Shown: in pieces, positions 29,822-46,356 of the stretch
Numbering within the stretch: position 1 is the stretch's first letter
Layout of the letters: each line of letters opens with the position of its first letter
Source of the DNA: Serpula lacrymans var. lacrymans S7.9
Lineage: Eukaryota > Basidiomycota > Agaricomycetes > Boletales > Serpulaceae
NCBI RefSeq assembly: GCF_000218685.1
Contig: NW_006763298.1
Location: forward strand, 1,212,869 to 1,276,868
Direction: 5' to 3'
Length of the DNA stretch: 64,000 nucleotides
Notes under the pieces: generated by a model
Database searches by the model: none
Seen by the model: the letters and a program-made list of their open reading frames with translations, nothing else
What the model was told of the DNA's origin: nothing
Translations under genes and position numbers: made by a program

Positions 29822-31990
29822 TCAAGACTTGCTCATTGGAGCGTCTGCAGCTGGAGAGATCACAGCAACTAACACAGATATATCTGATAACAGTCCGATA
29901 TAAGCATCCTGTGGTACTTGCAAGAGTCCTAATGGTGACTCACCATCGATTTTGCCACCTCGGAAAGAGCGACCCTGCTCTCGTGCTCGCCTAGCGAAAG
30001 GTACTTCGTCGTCGAAACTCGAAGGCGATCCGCATGATGTCCCTCTTCGCTCTGATACGCGGCGTGCTCGAGAGCATAGAGCCTCACTGAGCATCCCTGC
30101 GAGCGATCGACGTCCAAGTAGTCCCTGCGACATATTCACAACATCCTGTTGCTTCCGTGCTCCACTCTTCGAACTGAGAAATGATCGCTTGAAGCGAACG
30201 ACCTCATCTAAAACTTCTTCATCCCATAGATTATCGCTCAATCCATCGCTAGCTAGGATGAGAATATCATCTGCCTGAACAGGAAGAGTCAGTATCTGTG
30301 CATCTTTTGGCCGTGCTGACGAGCTTGGGCCAAGTTGAACGGGGGTATTGAACTATTGGATCAGTATCGCGTCAGTCAAGGACTAGGCATGGAAGGACAA
30401 ATCTTACACTCCACCACATTTCTTCACTTCTCCAAACAACTTCCTCATCCCTTACAAGCATACCCATACAATCACCCAAGTGTGCAATCTTGAGCACAGC
30501 ATCGTGGGTCGTTATGCCCACAGGAATGTCCGCGGCTGGATGCGGCGACGATGATCTTTGAGGCTTGTGTGGAGCATGCTCAAGGACAGCGAGCAACGCA
30601 GTAGACGATCCAGCCATCAAAGGGATAAATTCGGGCGAATTCTGTAGTGGGTGAGAAACAGGGGGAGAACTTGGAGGCACATTGCTGGAACCACTGGATG
30701 GTATATGGGATTGTTGTTGGAACATGGTAACTGATGGTGAAGAGGGTGATGAAGACGAAATTTGGCTGGAAAGATGGGATGTGGCAGTGGATGGGATTGG
30801 TCTTGTGTCGTTTGTCTTGGGTTCTCGTACGACATGGGCCTTGATAGTGCTCTCATATGCTCGTTCTAAGATCATCAACACATCAAGCCCTTCCTCTAAC
30901 TCTTCCAGAGAGTCCTCTTGCTCTTCCTCCATTTCTTCGATATCTGTGTCCCAAGACCAAGGACTATAAAAGTGGGCCTTACTCCCATATTGTTTATTGG
31001 ATGCCGACAAAGGAGGTTTCGGAAACGCCGTCGACATGGGCGCTTTAACTGTTGACTCCACTTGACAAGCAGAGACAGCTTGATCGGTCTCTGCCGAACA
31101 GTGATGCATTAAACGGCGAGCAAACAAAGCACTCGCAGAGGGATCTGAGGGTGTATACTTGGCAGTATGATCTAAAGTTTCGATCACGCTTCTGAGTTTC
31201 ATATCTCCAGGAGAGCACATCACAACATACCAAAGTTCTTGGCCTTTGACCAGCCACCGACACCGTCCGCTACACCCATAGCGTTGTCCCTGATAAAATA
31301 AGCATCTTCCCCAACTTGGACTGCTAAAGTCAAGTCTTCCGACTGTCCCCCCTGAAACAGCTTTCCACGCCCCAAGCTTGAGCCGCAATAACCATCTCTG
31401 CCAGCGACAGCTTGGCCACTCGCACGCTTTGGTATGCCATAAGCACCGACGTCGAGATGATATCTCATCCGCTGCCGCTTCGTCCGAGGATGGGCATCGG
31501 CATGGTCGGCGGTGGCAACATTGTAGAATGGCATAGGCGCAAACGAGGAAAGCGGGAAGAACCCAGATGACTGATATGAAGCCGGCGCATGTGGAGGTGA
31601 AGACCCTGGCTGTGGTGATGTCAGCGCCAAAGAAAAAGGAAGTGGGCCTGATGATTGGCCTTGAGCATGGGGAGCATTTTGTGGGTGTGTCCCAGACGAA
31701 TGGGATTGGCCTTCGCCCTCGCCCTTTACGGGCAGGCGAGATGTAGATAATATATGTGGGTTTCCAGGCCGAGAACTGGGTGGGGGTGGAGGAGGAGTAT
31801 CGAAAAAAGAGAGTGGGCCAGAAGATGAATTTGCGGTGTAGAGTGTGCGCTGTGATGATACAGAGTTGGAACGGACTCTGGAAATCGAGGAGGACGATGT
31901 GGAAGAGTTCGAAGACGATGCTACAGCACGGGGTAACGCAGTGTAAATGCGCTTTTGAATCGTCTTCATCGTCGGCCCCGGTGCGCTCAT
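29822..31990 (-). CDS. PTC7: PP2C-type protein phosphatase, PTC7-like
   Basis: Metal-dependent serine/threonine phosphatase; in yeast Ptc7 acts in mitochondria on coenzyme Q synthesis. The start MSAPGPTMKTIQKRIYTALP (ATG at 31990) opens a basic, Ser-rich N-terminus compatible with mitochondrial import. Low-complexity Ser/Pro sequence of about 200 residues follows. Catalytic motifs are EDAYFIRDNAMGVADGVGGW, AHLGDCMGMLVRDEEVVWRS, LASDGLSDNLWDEEVLDEVV, VPFARRAREQGRSFRGGKID and D-ISVLVAVISPA, the last joined over an intron. Metal-binding aspartates of DGVGGW, DGLSD and the final DD are all present. A large insertion of about 170 residues, acidic then Ser/Pro-rich, splits the catalytic domain. An upstream in-frame ATG near 32188 was rejected as extending into the promoter. 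Confidence 0.88.
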
Positions 31991-32357
31991 GATTACTATA
32001 TTACAGGATGAGCCTTGCTCAGCGTGGGTGACGGTGTGAAGATATAAAAGAAAACAGAGCTGAACGTCGACAACGACGACGGCGAGCAACGGGCGTGGTG
32101 GGCAGTGTGGGGTTAGCAGAGAAAAGCGATATGAAGTATCTGCCACAGTTGGCCGTCTTACCCGGAGACACCCGGACCAGTCGCACAAGTCCAGCGTCCG
32201 ATGCTAGCCGATGGTCCCGCACCACTAAGCGACTACTTCCGTGCACCTGCTTTCAGTCACTCCATTGGCCATCCTAAGCAAGCCATATGCACAGCACTGG
32301 GTTCAAGTAATAAAAAATAGTAAAAATCCTCGTTACAGTGTTCGATAAAGGCTTAGT

Positions 32358-34947
32358 TTACGAGGTCCCGTTAGCACCATTAGTCACTTGAGTCAGCGCT
32401 GCATCCGCCTCTTGCAAGTCTCGCTCACTCAAACTCTTGAAAATATCCCCTCCACCCGGTGTGCTCGTTCCAGACCTCGAGCTTGCACGTGAACGCACTT
32501 TCATCGAAAGTGGGCTAGGTACAATATAAAGGGTCAGCAGGTTCAATTTACAGACGAAAAATGGTAAGAGCGCTTACAAAGGATACCCGTCCTCTTCATC
32601 CTCAGCGGACCGTGGCCAATTATACCCACGATAGTCACTCGTTCCAAGACTCTGCATCTGATAAGAGACAATCAGCTGCTTCCCATCCGAACAAATAAAG
32701 CAACTCTAATTACCTCTTCCGTAAGTGTCCCAAGGTCGCCTGGAGTCGCCATGCCGGACATCATTCTCAGTCTTGGACTTGCTGGCATTGACGTGGGAAT
32801 AACACGTTCGATACCTCCACCAAAGTCAAAATCATCCTCTCCTTCACCATCGAAAGAATCCGGATACGCCCGCCTTAACGCCAACTGACGTGCCTTGGAG
32901 TACTCCACACCAAGATTTTTCCAATCCAGCAAAGGACTCAGCCGCTCCACTCGGTTGCGCTGGTTTATACGCTGCCGACGTGTCTTGTTGCAGAAAGTGA
33001 ACATGTGTTCAGTTAGCTGGTTTACCGAGTCTTCAACAGACTGCATGCGGCGGTCTACAATGTAGCAACCCTCTTCTTGAGGGCGCTCGATCAAGTCTTG
33101 CATGAAGCAGCCAAAGCCTGATAGATTGGTTGTCACCGAAGGAATGCCCATCTAGCTCAATGTAAGACGCGTAAGTCGGAAGAGTGTGAATGGCAACGAA
33201 CCACTGTGCATTCTGCAGGAGTGTAGCCCCACGGCTCATAGTAACTTGGAAATACACCTAGATGACATCCTCTCACGAATTCTTCATAGTCAAGTCCGAG
33301 AATAGGGTTGTTGGAATTCAAGAAGTCAGGATGGAAAACAATCTTCACCCGATCAGAAGCATTATTGAATAGCTTGACACGCCGGATTTGGTTCAAGATT
33401 GGGTCGTTAGAATCATCAGCCATGTTGTGTGTGACGATGGGTGGTAAGGAATTGCGCTTCAGAGCGAATATGCGACGTTTGAGCAGTATTTGGTCCTCTT
33501 CTGACAGAAGATCTTCTGGCGCAAAGTCTGATCGATTTTCACTGTTGCTTCAAGATCAGATGTGCTGACAGGAGATAAAAATAGGGGCGCACCCATGAAA
33601 CCGCGCAGCGTTGTCGAAAAGACGTGCACCGACTCGATTCTGAATTTCGGTGACTGTGTCACGAAGCTGCTTCATGACAGCTTGACCTTTTAGTGCTTCA
33701 ACAGTATAAGATTGCGTTGATGCTGGCATAATGATGAACGCAACAACAGTGGTTTTTGTTCCAGAAGCTTGGAGGCGATAATTCAATCCTGAATGGCAAT
33801 GAAAACTGCAACGATAACATGAGTTAAAGATGAGTGTACTTACGAGCTAGAGATTCAATAAACATATCAACACCCTTGTTCCGATATTCATAACGTCCAG
33901 CAGTGAACATCTGGAAAGAGTCAGCTAGAACATCGTGATTTTGAGTAACCTGGAAACATACATATAAAGTTTCATCCAAATCAAAATTGTAGTGTCCATA
34001 GAAGTGTCCACGTATAAATTCGTTGATTTTAGCTTTAGCATTGGCGTGTAGATTCTGAAACTCGTGTATGGCCTGGAACTTGACGACGTTAAGACCATTC
34101 GGGAGCACTCCATCTGGCTTGCGTTTGAGCAGATGCTCGGATTCATACGCAGTGATGTGAGAGACAGTCGTAAAGACGTCAGCACAATGAGCAGCAGAGC
34201 GCTCGATACAGTAACGGTGATAGATTCCACGTTTTCCAGCTTCATGGTCGACATCAAAATACTGCAGGTTGTTATAGAAATCTACGCTGCCTGCGCAGAG
34301 ATAACGACCAAGAAGGGTTGCGTGGGTTGTGAACACGGTGGTGACGTCAATGTGCCTTTTACGGCACAGGGGAATAGCGAGACCAGCCTGCCACTCGTGA
34401 AAGTGTGCGACGACCGCGGTATGAAGCTGACGCGATACATACTGAAAATTCGCGTTTTTCGATGTGAAAATTAAAATGCCGAACGAAAACAGAGACGTAC
34501 CTCTCCCAAGAACCATGCAACGAGATAGCCAAAGGCAATGGCTTCGTTAGTTTCGTGGTCATTTGGGGGCGAAGGGATACCTGCTAAATTCCAGAGGTCG
34601 CCTTTCCACTCATCGAGGCGGTGATATTGACTGCCAGTATCGAAGAGAAGGACATGGGGAGCACCTTCGATGAGCCATCGACCATAGAGAGCCTTTACGC
34701 CTTGGGAGCGCATATGCGCTAGGGCGGCAGCGAAGGCTGGATCAGCCGGTTCCTGGGCCTCGACCTCCATTGGAGCGGTCTTGTAGATAAGAGGGCCTAT
34801 GAGACAATATCTGTCACCATACTCTTGGACGGTGACGGGCACTTTGGTCTTGATGACAGTGTATATCCCTCCAACCTTGTTTGCAACCTCCCAAGCACAC
34901 TCGAAGAGTAAAGCATTTTTTACGTCTCGTTTTTCTTCGGACATCAC
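32358..34947 (-). CDS. GSY1: Glycogen synthase (UDP-glucose, GT3 family)
   Basis: Adds glucose from UDP-glucose to glycogen. The start is [20 protein letters not shown] (ATG at 34947; 34944 is equally possible). The donor-binding [20 protein letters not shown] is followed by [60 protein letters not shown] and [20 protein letters not shown]. Further on are [39 protein letters not shown], and [16 protein letters not shown] with the E-x7-E catalytic pair. Next come [24 protein letters not shown] sequence and the regulatory tail with [20 protein letters not shown]. It ends NGTS with a TAA at 32358. The Ser-rich C-terminus is where fungal and animal enzymes are phosphorylated and inhibited. The length near 730 residues is typical. 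Confidence 0.93.
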
Positions 34948-35243
34948 TAAATGTTAGAAAGACTCAAAGAGATGAGAGAAAGATGAGGGAGATAAGGAAA
35001 GGAGAGCGCTCAGGTGAAGAGAGAGAGCGAGATAAAAAGGGCAAGGGACGATTGGGACTGGGAGGTGTCACTTGAACGTTGACCTCATAGGGCCGCACGT
35101 GGGCAGAAACAGGGAATTACCTAACATGGTAACTATTCTAATAATCGCGCTCCACTGCAGTCAGAACTACAACCCAAACCGTATAGCCCTCGCCCGTATT
35201 GAGACAGACGCCCCATCGATTGCAGTATGGCGCAGATGTCGCC

Positions 35244-36435
35244 TCAGGCCAGGCGCGCCACCACCAGCGCCGTCAGCGTAGACGAGATCAGATTGACCTG
35301 GACGTCAATATCGATCATCACCGCATTCAATATCTCCCTCAAGAACGGCATTCGTACCTGGTTGTTAGTCAACAAATTCAGTCCACTTATATCTTTGATA
35401 TCATCCTCGCCACACAGCGCAGAATCATCTTGCAGAACCCGTTTAGACGTCACAGAATACCGCGATTTCTGAAGCGTGGCGCCCAAGAAGGAGTCCAGCT
35501 AGACAAACATATCTCGTCATCTGAACTTCTCCGTCAGATCCGCGGCGTCAGACTCACCATAGATCCCATTCCTCCTGCCATTGTTCCCCACAGCACCAGA
35601 GGTACAAGGATGTCACCCCAGACTTGTCTACACTTGCTGTTTTCTAGCACAAGGCTCGCAAAGAGCACGAAACCCATGGAAAGTCCTCCAGCCATAGACG
35701 CTATCGTACCGCCCAGCGAAATACCTCCATTTGTACCGTGGGGGACTGTTTTGAGCGTGGTAATCAGAATCGGAGGAGAATTCGACAGGATTCCTAGCTC
35801 AGAGGCAAGAGTATCACCCAAACAACACGCGAAGTGTCTGAGATCATGGTCAATCATGTCAGCACTGTCTGAACGCTCGCTGAAGCTCTGAAGCACGTAC
35901 CCCAACGTGCTAAACAATAAGGCACGACTCAGTCCATTCGTGACATCGGGTGAAAGGGGACACCAGCTGTCAGAGTCGTATCTTGTTGCTTCAGGAACAC
36001 TGACAAACTGGCGAATGATGGACCACGGAAGCACGTTGGGTGCATATAGTATACCCCATGCTGCAGCAGCTAGAAAAGCTGTAAACGAGTTGCACAACAC
36101 CTGCCAGGCTGTTCGATATCCTGCTGCTTGGTAGCCATCCTCGAGGGTAGCCTTTCTCTTCTTGCCGTCTGTGAAATAGATGAGCCCAAAAATACACGTG
36201 TGAATGACCTTTGCCTGTACATACATTTGGTGGCCCTCGATCCTAGCAAGTAGAAGACTATTAATGATATGCCAATGGCTCGGACGGGAGCTGCTAGTGT
36301 CAGAAAACCAACAGTGAATGCGGCTGCAGCGCCTGACGGGGACAGTGAACGCGACCTTAGACCATGCAAGCTAAGAGCTGTCGCAAATCCTAAGGGTACA
36401 ATGGGGATCGTCGACCAAGACATGATTTTATGCAA
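35244..36435 (-). CDS. TMEM19/DUF92 integral membrane protein
   Basis: Polytopic membrane protein whose plant relative VTE6 is a phytyl-phosphate kinase; the fungal role is not established. The start MHKIMSWSTIPIVPLGFATA (ATG at 36435) leads to SRSLSPSGAAAAFTVGFLTL, FYLLGSRATKYGKKRKATLE across an intron, GYRTAWQVLCNSFTAFLAAA and then the family signature GDTLASELGILSNSPPILIT. Next come TNGGISLGGTIASMAGG, GTMAGGMGSM-LDSFLGATLQ over an intron, and ISGLNLLTNNQ-VNLISSTLT over another. It ends VVARLA with a TGA at 35244-35246. Five or six hydrophobic helices are visible. Reading through the last intron adds about twenty residues without a stop, but splicing gives the conserved NNQVNL block. Confidence 0.88.
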
Positions 36436-36909
36436 GTCAACAGAGTCACGGTAGAGAGCAAGTTCTATGTAAGTACAATTATTCTGTCGATCAGTTTCAC
36501 ACGAGCGCTACAATATTAGATTCAGAGTAACGAGAAGAGGCTGTTCTGCTAGTGGTCAGTTCCGCAATTTGGATATGTAGGACCACATCAAAGCTTCAGC
36601 AGCAGCGCCATCTACCATGTGCAGATGTACTGTAAGCACCACAAAGCAGTCCAATGCTTCGACCGCTAACAAGAAATTCAGAAAGGTAAACGTCGATTTT
36701 CGTATGAGATATAGCTCAAAAGTACATTAAAATTTGATTTCAAACTATTCCTCACGGCAGATCGTGACCTTCATGCGAGGCTCCTGCTAGATGGCGTCGT
36801 ATATATTTTGTAGTCTATCCACCAATTTTTTTTTTGTCTCAGTGTACTCCATAGGGAGCATATCTGCGAGCAAGGTGGGCCAAATCGCAGTCTATTTGGT
36901 GGGCTCCAT
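36436..36909. other. Intergenic, no gene seen
   Basis: About 470 bp between OTC and the TMEM19 gene, rich in A/T runs including a nine-T tract near 36830. It contains the TMEM19 promoter and the OTC 3' untranslated region. Confidence 0.5.
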
Positions 36910-38199
36910 TTAATCGACTTCGTTCAATGCCTTTTCGCCTGTGATATCCCATTTACCAAAGTAAAGACTAGACCAAACGCGTTAACGGTGTAGACAAAAA
37001 AGCATAATCGAGACATACTCAAAGATAGCCATCATGGACCATTTTCGGTTATCTGCTTCGGGGAAGACAAGCGATCGAGGCCCATACATAACCTTCGAAA
37101 ACCAACGTGTTTAGTTTAAAGTCAAAATGAGATCAGTTTTCATGACGCACCTCATCATCTACTTCATTCTTTTTCCGAGGGAGGCAATGCATAAACTTCC
37201 AGTTGGGATTAGCTCCACCTTCGCGACAGAGTTTTTCAGTGACTTGATAGCCTGCAAAATCCCTGAGACGTTGCTCCTTTTCCGCTTCTTGGCCCATGGA
37301 GATCCTGTAATTCATAATTAGCATTGTGTGGTATAAAAGAGCAGGATATGTAGCTTACCATGTATCGGTGACTACAACATCTGCTCCATGAACAGCTTCG
37401 AGAGGATTGTTTGTCCAGTGGATACCTTTGTCGCACCCCAATTGCGTTACGCGGTCCCAGACCGCTGGAGGACACTGGTACATTGCCTGTGGAGGTGTCG
37501 CTACTCGCATTTTGTGTCCTAGTCGAGGATATGTAACAAGCATATCGTGCAGGACGTTGCAAGAGTCTCCAACCCAAGCTATGGTCAATGGACGCACTGC
37601 GGCCAAGGGCTTGTTGGCAGCTGGCGCTGCCGTAGGGTCCGATTCGAATAGGTGGGCATGTTCATGTAAGGTCAACATATCCGCCAACGTCTGAGTGGGA
37701 TGCCAAAGGGAAGAAAGTGCGTTGACAACTGGGACGGGTGAATACTTTGCTAATTCCTGGATGGGGTGCATGTCTTTCAGTTGATGCTGTGACTACTATA
37801 CGGAATAAATACCTCGATCTCCTCGTGTTCTCCAACTCGGGCGAATATCCCTTGACACATACCGCCGATGACGCGAGCCGTATCTCTGAGGGTCTCGTTC
37901 TCGCCAAGCTGAATGTCGTCGCGACCGAGAAACAGAGAACGTCCACCAAGAAGGACGGAGGCGGTTTCAGCAGAAACCCGAGTACGGGTGCTTCGCTTTG
38001 AGAAGATGAGTGCTATAGACTTGTTGAACAGGGACTGCGAAGGCATCCGAAGACCTTGACGGCTGCCCTTTTTGCCAGCCCTCTGGGGCTCAAGCCAAGG
38101 GAGAGAGACTTGCTTGAGGTAGTGTGCATGACTGACAATGCGAGATATTTGGGGTGCTGTGAGGTCTGCCAACGTCTTCAAATGAGGAACAACGGCCAT
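36910..38199 (-). CDS. ARG3: Ornithine carbamoyltransferase
   Basis: Makes citrulline from ornithine and carbamoyl phosphate in arginine synthesis. The start is [20 protein letters not shown] (ATG at 38199). The carbamoyl-phosphate loop [20 protein letters not shown] is followed by [40 protein letters not shown] (HPTQ motif), [60 protein letters not shown] and [16 protein letters not shown] with the ornithine-binding [24 protein letters not shown] leads to a last exon [19 protein letters not shown] (TAA at 36910-36912). No mitochondrial presequence is present: the family core starts within the first ten residues. A 5' UTR intron, GTAACC to TTTGTAG, precedes the ATG. This points to a cytosolic enzyme, as in baker's yeast. 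Confidence 0.93.
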
Positions 38200-38356
38200 T
38201 CTGACTGTCTACAAAAAAAACAAACGTGTGAGTCACGCAATGAGTGAGCTGGGAGTTGGGTTACCTTGGGTATGACTCAAGGCTTATAAGGACTCTGGGG
38301 ATGTCTGCTGACTCGAATTTTTAAATCAAAAACATAACGTAAACTACGGTTGAGTA

Positions 38357-38578
38357 TTAGGCGGGATCCACCTGGTCAAAAAATACTATAAATGCTAACT
38401 GAAGTCCATCTAAGCTCCCCTGCATCAGACCGTCAATTGCGGCTGCGATTAATTGGTAGACATTTGTAAGAAGCTTTCTTTTGGTAGTAAGTCCCTGCCC
38501 AAGCAGTGGCCACAAAGTCTGGTTAGGGTTTACGGCATAGGATTGCCGATCAGTCCCGCCTCTTTTTCGGAGTGGCAT
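38357..38578 (-). CDS. Possible small protein, 73 aa, unknown
   Basis: Single open frame starting MPLRKRGGTDRQSYAVNPNQ (ATG at 38578), with a basic start and a hydrophobic C-terminal half (DGLMQGSLDGLQLAFIVFFD). It lies in the 566-bp gap between the OTC and KDM4 starts and is oriented like OTC. I see no family motif. It could be real or a chance frame in a shared promoter region. Confidence 0.3.
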   Translation of the reverse strand: MPLRKRGGTDRQSYAVNPNQTLWPLLGQGLTTKRKLLTNVYQLIAAAIDGLMQGSLDGLQLAFIVFFDQVDPA

Positions 38579-38764
38579 TTTGTACTCCGCGTATCGACTC
38601 CCTAGGCCGTGGACAACGTCGAGCTCGACGTCCTTGACATTTTCCTCAGATATAACGACCTTTGTCTTGACATAACATTGTCACAATTCACCTCGACATA
38701 GATCTCAGCTAATCGTGTTCTGAGCTTCTCTTTTCCGACGTGGGAGACCCATCATTTGGTAGTC

Positions 38765-42359
<3,595 letters not shown>

Positions 42360-42720
42360 CCAATTACATCCACTGGTTCACCGCCGATATTTTCGTTAGG
42401 CAGCCCACGTTGGTCCCGCAACAACCAGTGGCAGGGAGGGGCACATGAATGTCAAGAAGTTGTATTATTATAAAACTGGACCCTGGTTCTTTAATGTTCT
42501 CCTTTCATTATCTTAGCAGAATACATGATCGCTTGTACATGTATGATGTCCGTAGTTTTGATAGCGAAATTGCTTGCTACTTCCATGTGAGCGCGACATG
42601 GTCGTCACGTGATAAATATAATTTACCGCGATTACTACATAGCACCGTGACAAATTATTGCCATTGAACTTGTTCTGCGACATCTCAACCAGTGAATGGC
42701 CAGCAACCCATTAACTTGAA
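42360..42720. other. Intergenic between KDM4 and NBS1
   Basis: 361 bp, no gene seen. It serves as KDM4 3' UTR and NBS1 promoter. A GACATGGTCGTCACGTGAT block holds a CACGTG site near 42608. Confidence 0.5.
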
Positions 42721-45700
42721 ATGTGGCTTATAAGTGGGCCATTTGATGGGGAGCAAGGCGACGTGACCACAAGGAGTACGTTGCTTTCTTTCCCAGTCTT
42801 AGCAGTGTCTTGACGATTCCAGAGACGAAGCTCCTGAAAACCGGCAAGAAGTACTCTCTTGGACGAAAGGAACAGCCGCTCGTTATAAACAACAAGAAGA
42901 TATCTCGTGAACATGTGAAGTTTACTGTAGGAACATATCTACAGGAGAATATGGTGTGTTTGAGTTATGAACCACAGGTTATCATTGGACTTGGCACTCA
43001 ATGTCGCTGGATGATTCTCTGTTAGGACGACGTGTCATTCATCCCAAAATTGAACGTTTTCAATGCAAAGAAAACGATATTGAATATTATTCGCGACACT
43101 GAGACTATTGTCGTAAATCCTACCGAGAGCTACGAGCTACAGGACGGTGATGCTGTACATGTTTTAGGAGGACTACCCGTGGAGTTGAGTTCCTTCTCGG
43201 ATTTCTGGCTGCACATCACAGATCTAATAGATTTGTGCAGAGTTCGTTGGCACAGGGTCACATGTTTTCAAGCTCCAGCTCGGGGAAAGGCTTCTGTTTC
43301 TGTAGATGCCGCTGCCGCAGTTGGTGAGTGACGAACATTGTCATTGAAGCGGCAATAATTGATATTTGTTACAGGGATTGGTCTTCTGAATACACCTAAC
43401 TCTTCTATTACTCATCATCTGACGCCAAATTTCTTGCTTAATAGTGCTATAATGACATCCCTTTTGTCAGCTACACAGCTCGTGAAACCGGAGTGGCTTG
43501 TCGAGTATATTCGCTTAGGCGAATCATCTGAAGATGAAGACCCTTTCGGTTCAGCGCTCGAGAAGACGTTCAATCCGCCTCCTGAAACAAGATATCGACC
43601 GACTTTTTCTGCAAGCCTTCCCAGCTCATTGAAGCAATTTAAGGTCTGGGAGCCCAATGAAGAACGGATCAACATGCTAAGAGGCTACAGATTTATACTT
43701 GTAAGCGAAAGGAGCAGGGAGGTAGATGGTGAACTGCGAGACCTGATTGTTCGTGGAGGAGGAGAGTACGAGGCTTTCAGTATTATGTCAGGTTTAGGCA
43801 AGTGGCGTCAGCTATTAGCCAAAAATAAAAGAAAGGTGGACGAGATGGGTAGCAGTGGTAAGATGATGGTAGTTGTAGCTGATGAAGGGGCTATGAGCGC
43901 CGCACTTGGTTCAGAGCAATGGCAGAGCTTTGTCGCAGATGCGAGCAGGTATGGACCCTCCTTGTTTCTCCGGTCAATTACATTAAATCACTTTATTCTT
44001 AGTCTGAGCTCGCGTGTCATTCCTCCCGAAAATCTACTACAAGCTGTTGCCAACACCGACACTACTTACATAGAGGACCATCAAGGTGATATTGAGATCC
44101 CTGTACAAGGTTTTTGGATTTTCCGTGATGATTGTTTATCAGCATCACTTATACAAAAGAAGACTTTGCATCTTCATTGCCAGATTTTATACCTAATACT
44201 CACCCAAACGAACCGTCATTGACGAATGATGTTCCGGAACAACCTATTCCAATCCCGACGTCTCCCCCGAGAGCAATCGAAGATATTCAAAAGCCAGTTT
44301 CACAGCGTAATGAGGATCCTCCTGACCTACCACCTCAACCACAGGAAGATGAAGCTGTGGCAGAACCTTCTCGTCGTCCTCGAAAGGCGAGTACATCATG
44401 ACTGACCGTAGAAAATTATATAAACTACGTTCCCAGACTCTGATACGTCGAGCAAATCGTCAGCGGCCAACAGATACTTCCGAATCCCATGCTACCGATG
44501 AAGCAGCTGCGTCTACCTCAGGGGCAGAGAAACCAACTACTACAGTAAGCCGATCACACCTCTTTCTTTCACTCGTTTAAACCTTTCTAGTCCCACCCGA
44601 GGCCCCGCTCTGCAAGATTGACTAGGCGAGCTGGGACCGCCATCGCGCCTATGGTTGTGGCGGAACCATTTTTGGAAGAGAACGGTGGTACACAGGCTCC
44701 CTCACTTTCGAAGTTCAAGGACCTTTTCGATGCGAGTGATCCGGACAAACTTGAAAAAGAGGATATTCCCATATTCGGCCCATCGGACAGTCAATCTCAA
44801 ATCACCAATAATCAGAGCGCAACTCAAAGCGAGACTCAAGCAATAGCGAAGCCGCGATCTGGTGTCGAGCCTTCTGGAAGGCTGGGCGTGGTAATGGAAG
44901 AAGACGAAGGTAGGCCTTCGCTAGAGGAGGACCATCCACCAACGGATATGAACCTGGATCAAGTTGGTCTTGCGCCCCGTTCGCAAGTGGACGAACAGGA
45001 AGTTATAGATGAAGTCGACCGACATGATGGTGACCTGTTGTCTGCCGGGAGTGAGACATCTGCACCGAAAGAACCTCCCAGACCTATAAAGCCCAATAGT
45101 GCTACTCAAAGTAAGATGGACAAAGATGACGCCTTCCTCAAAGCAGTAGCCTCTACCAAGAAGGGAAAGAAAGCAGAAGACAGCTTTGATCGTGAATTCA
45201 ACAATTTACGAATATCCAGGCCTGATTTACAGCGAGAGGAGCAGGAACAGGAATGGGCGGTACTTGGTGATTTTGATGATATTAGAAACATCAGAGGGAA
45301 CTTCATGGTGGTGTTGGAAATGGACGTTTTTAGGAAGGATACAGAGCATAATCAACAACAAAGGGCTGAATGGATGCAACGACCCAACTTCAAGAAGTTC
45401 AAAAAGGTGAGCATGCCGTCTTTTCTTCTGGGTCTCGGTCTGCTAATGTTTGGTCAAGAAAATAAATCCAGGTTCAAGAAAACCCGTGGAAGTGATGTTC
45501 AACGAAGACAACGACTATGGAGTAGGTTCTGGTATGTCATTTTTGAGCCATTCAGATGTGTTACGAGACTGGGTATGCAATGAAACAGGATACTGGAAAG
45601 GCGGCTCGCAGTCATCCCATCCTAAGGGAGATGGTACCTTTGCAACCCAGCAGTCTATTCCCGCTGATTCTACGTCCAAACGAAAGCGGAGAGCATTTAC

Positions 45701-46091
45701 TGTAGCTGACTCAGATGAGGAGATGTTAGAAGAAGAACCAGTTCGCAAGAAAAGCAAGAACCCGGCCATCAAGAAGGAGCCAGCCAGTCAGGCTATTAAG
45801 CGCTCTTCGAAGCCAAATAAAGGAACCGTCAACACCCTGTTTCTACCGTCAGATGAAGAGGACGAGAAGTCGGAGCCAATTGACTCCCATACTCTTGACG
45901 ATATAGACAGCGGAGATAATGGGACTTCTACTATGCAGTCCAATGATCATGACTTACCAGCAACGCGGAGTTCAACAACGCGACGAACTGCAAGAGGAAA
46001 TAAGAGGACTATTGCAATTGCAGACGATGAATCTGATGACGGAGCGACTTTCAAAGGTTTTGGCTCAAAAAGAAGAAAAATAGGGAAATGA
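42721..46091 (+). CDS. NBS1: NBS1/nibrin, MRN DNA double-strand-break repair complex subunit
   Basis: Scaffold of the MRE11-RAD50-NBS1 complex. Exon 1 starts MWLISGPFDGEQGDVTTRK (ATG at 42721) and leads to the FHA domain KKYSLGRKEQPLVINNKKIS, REHVKFTVGT and DAVHVLGGLPV after introns. A tandem BRCT region follows, with TQLVKPEWLVEYIRLGESSE, EERINMLRGYRFILVSERSR and SEQWQSFVADASR. The long middle is acidic and disordered. Near the C-terminus the block WMQRPNFKKFKK corresponds to the MRE11-binding NFKKFxK motif, and GYWKGG lies close to it. Basic, acidic and Ser-rich sequence runs to GFGSKRRKIGK, ending at 46091. The very end carries acidic clusters (SDDGATFKGFGS) resembling the ATM-recruiting region. 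About eight introns are needed. The family assignment rests on the start, the FHA core and the MRE11 motif together. Confidence 0.9.
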
Positions 46092-46356
46092 TTATACATG
46101 ACGCTCTAAAGCACAGAGGCAGTGTGTACAACTTGAACTCCTAGCCTTTCCCGATGGTTTTGCATGTCGTATGAATTGGTATAATATGAGCGACGATCGT
46201 CGTCTTAGTTTTTGCATTATAGTAATAGACTGGCTAGCTTGTGAGATATCACAACCGTTCTAACTCATCGTGGATTGAAAATCCGAGGAGACGCTGTGTT
46301 TTAGAAGCCTTCCGTCCTCCGGTTTGACTTTACCCCTAATTAGCTACAGTATCATA

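Noticed and set aside
31990..32188. Upstream in-frame start for the PTC7-like phosphatase
   Set aside because: It would extend into apparent promoter sequence, and the downstream ATG has a sensible basic N-terminus.
35199..35891. 230-codon plus-strand open frame
   Set aside because: Antisense of the TMEM19/DUF92 exons; the minus strand carries the conserved GDTLASELG signature.
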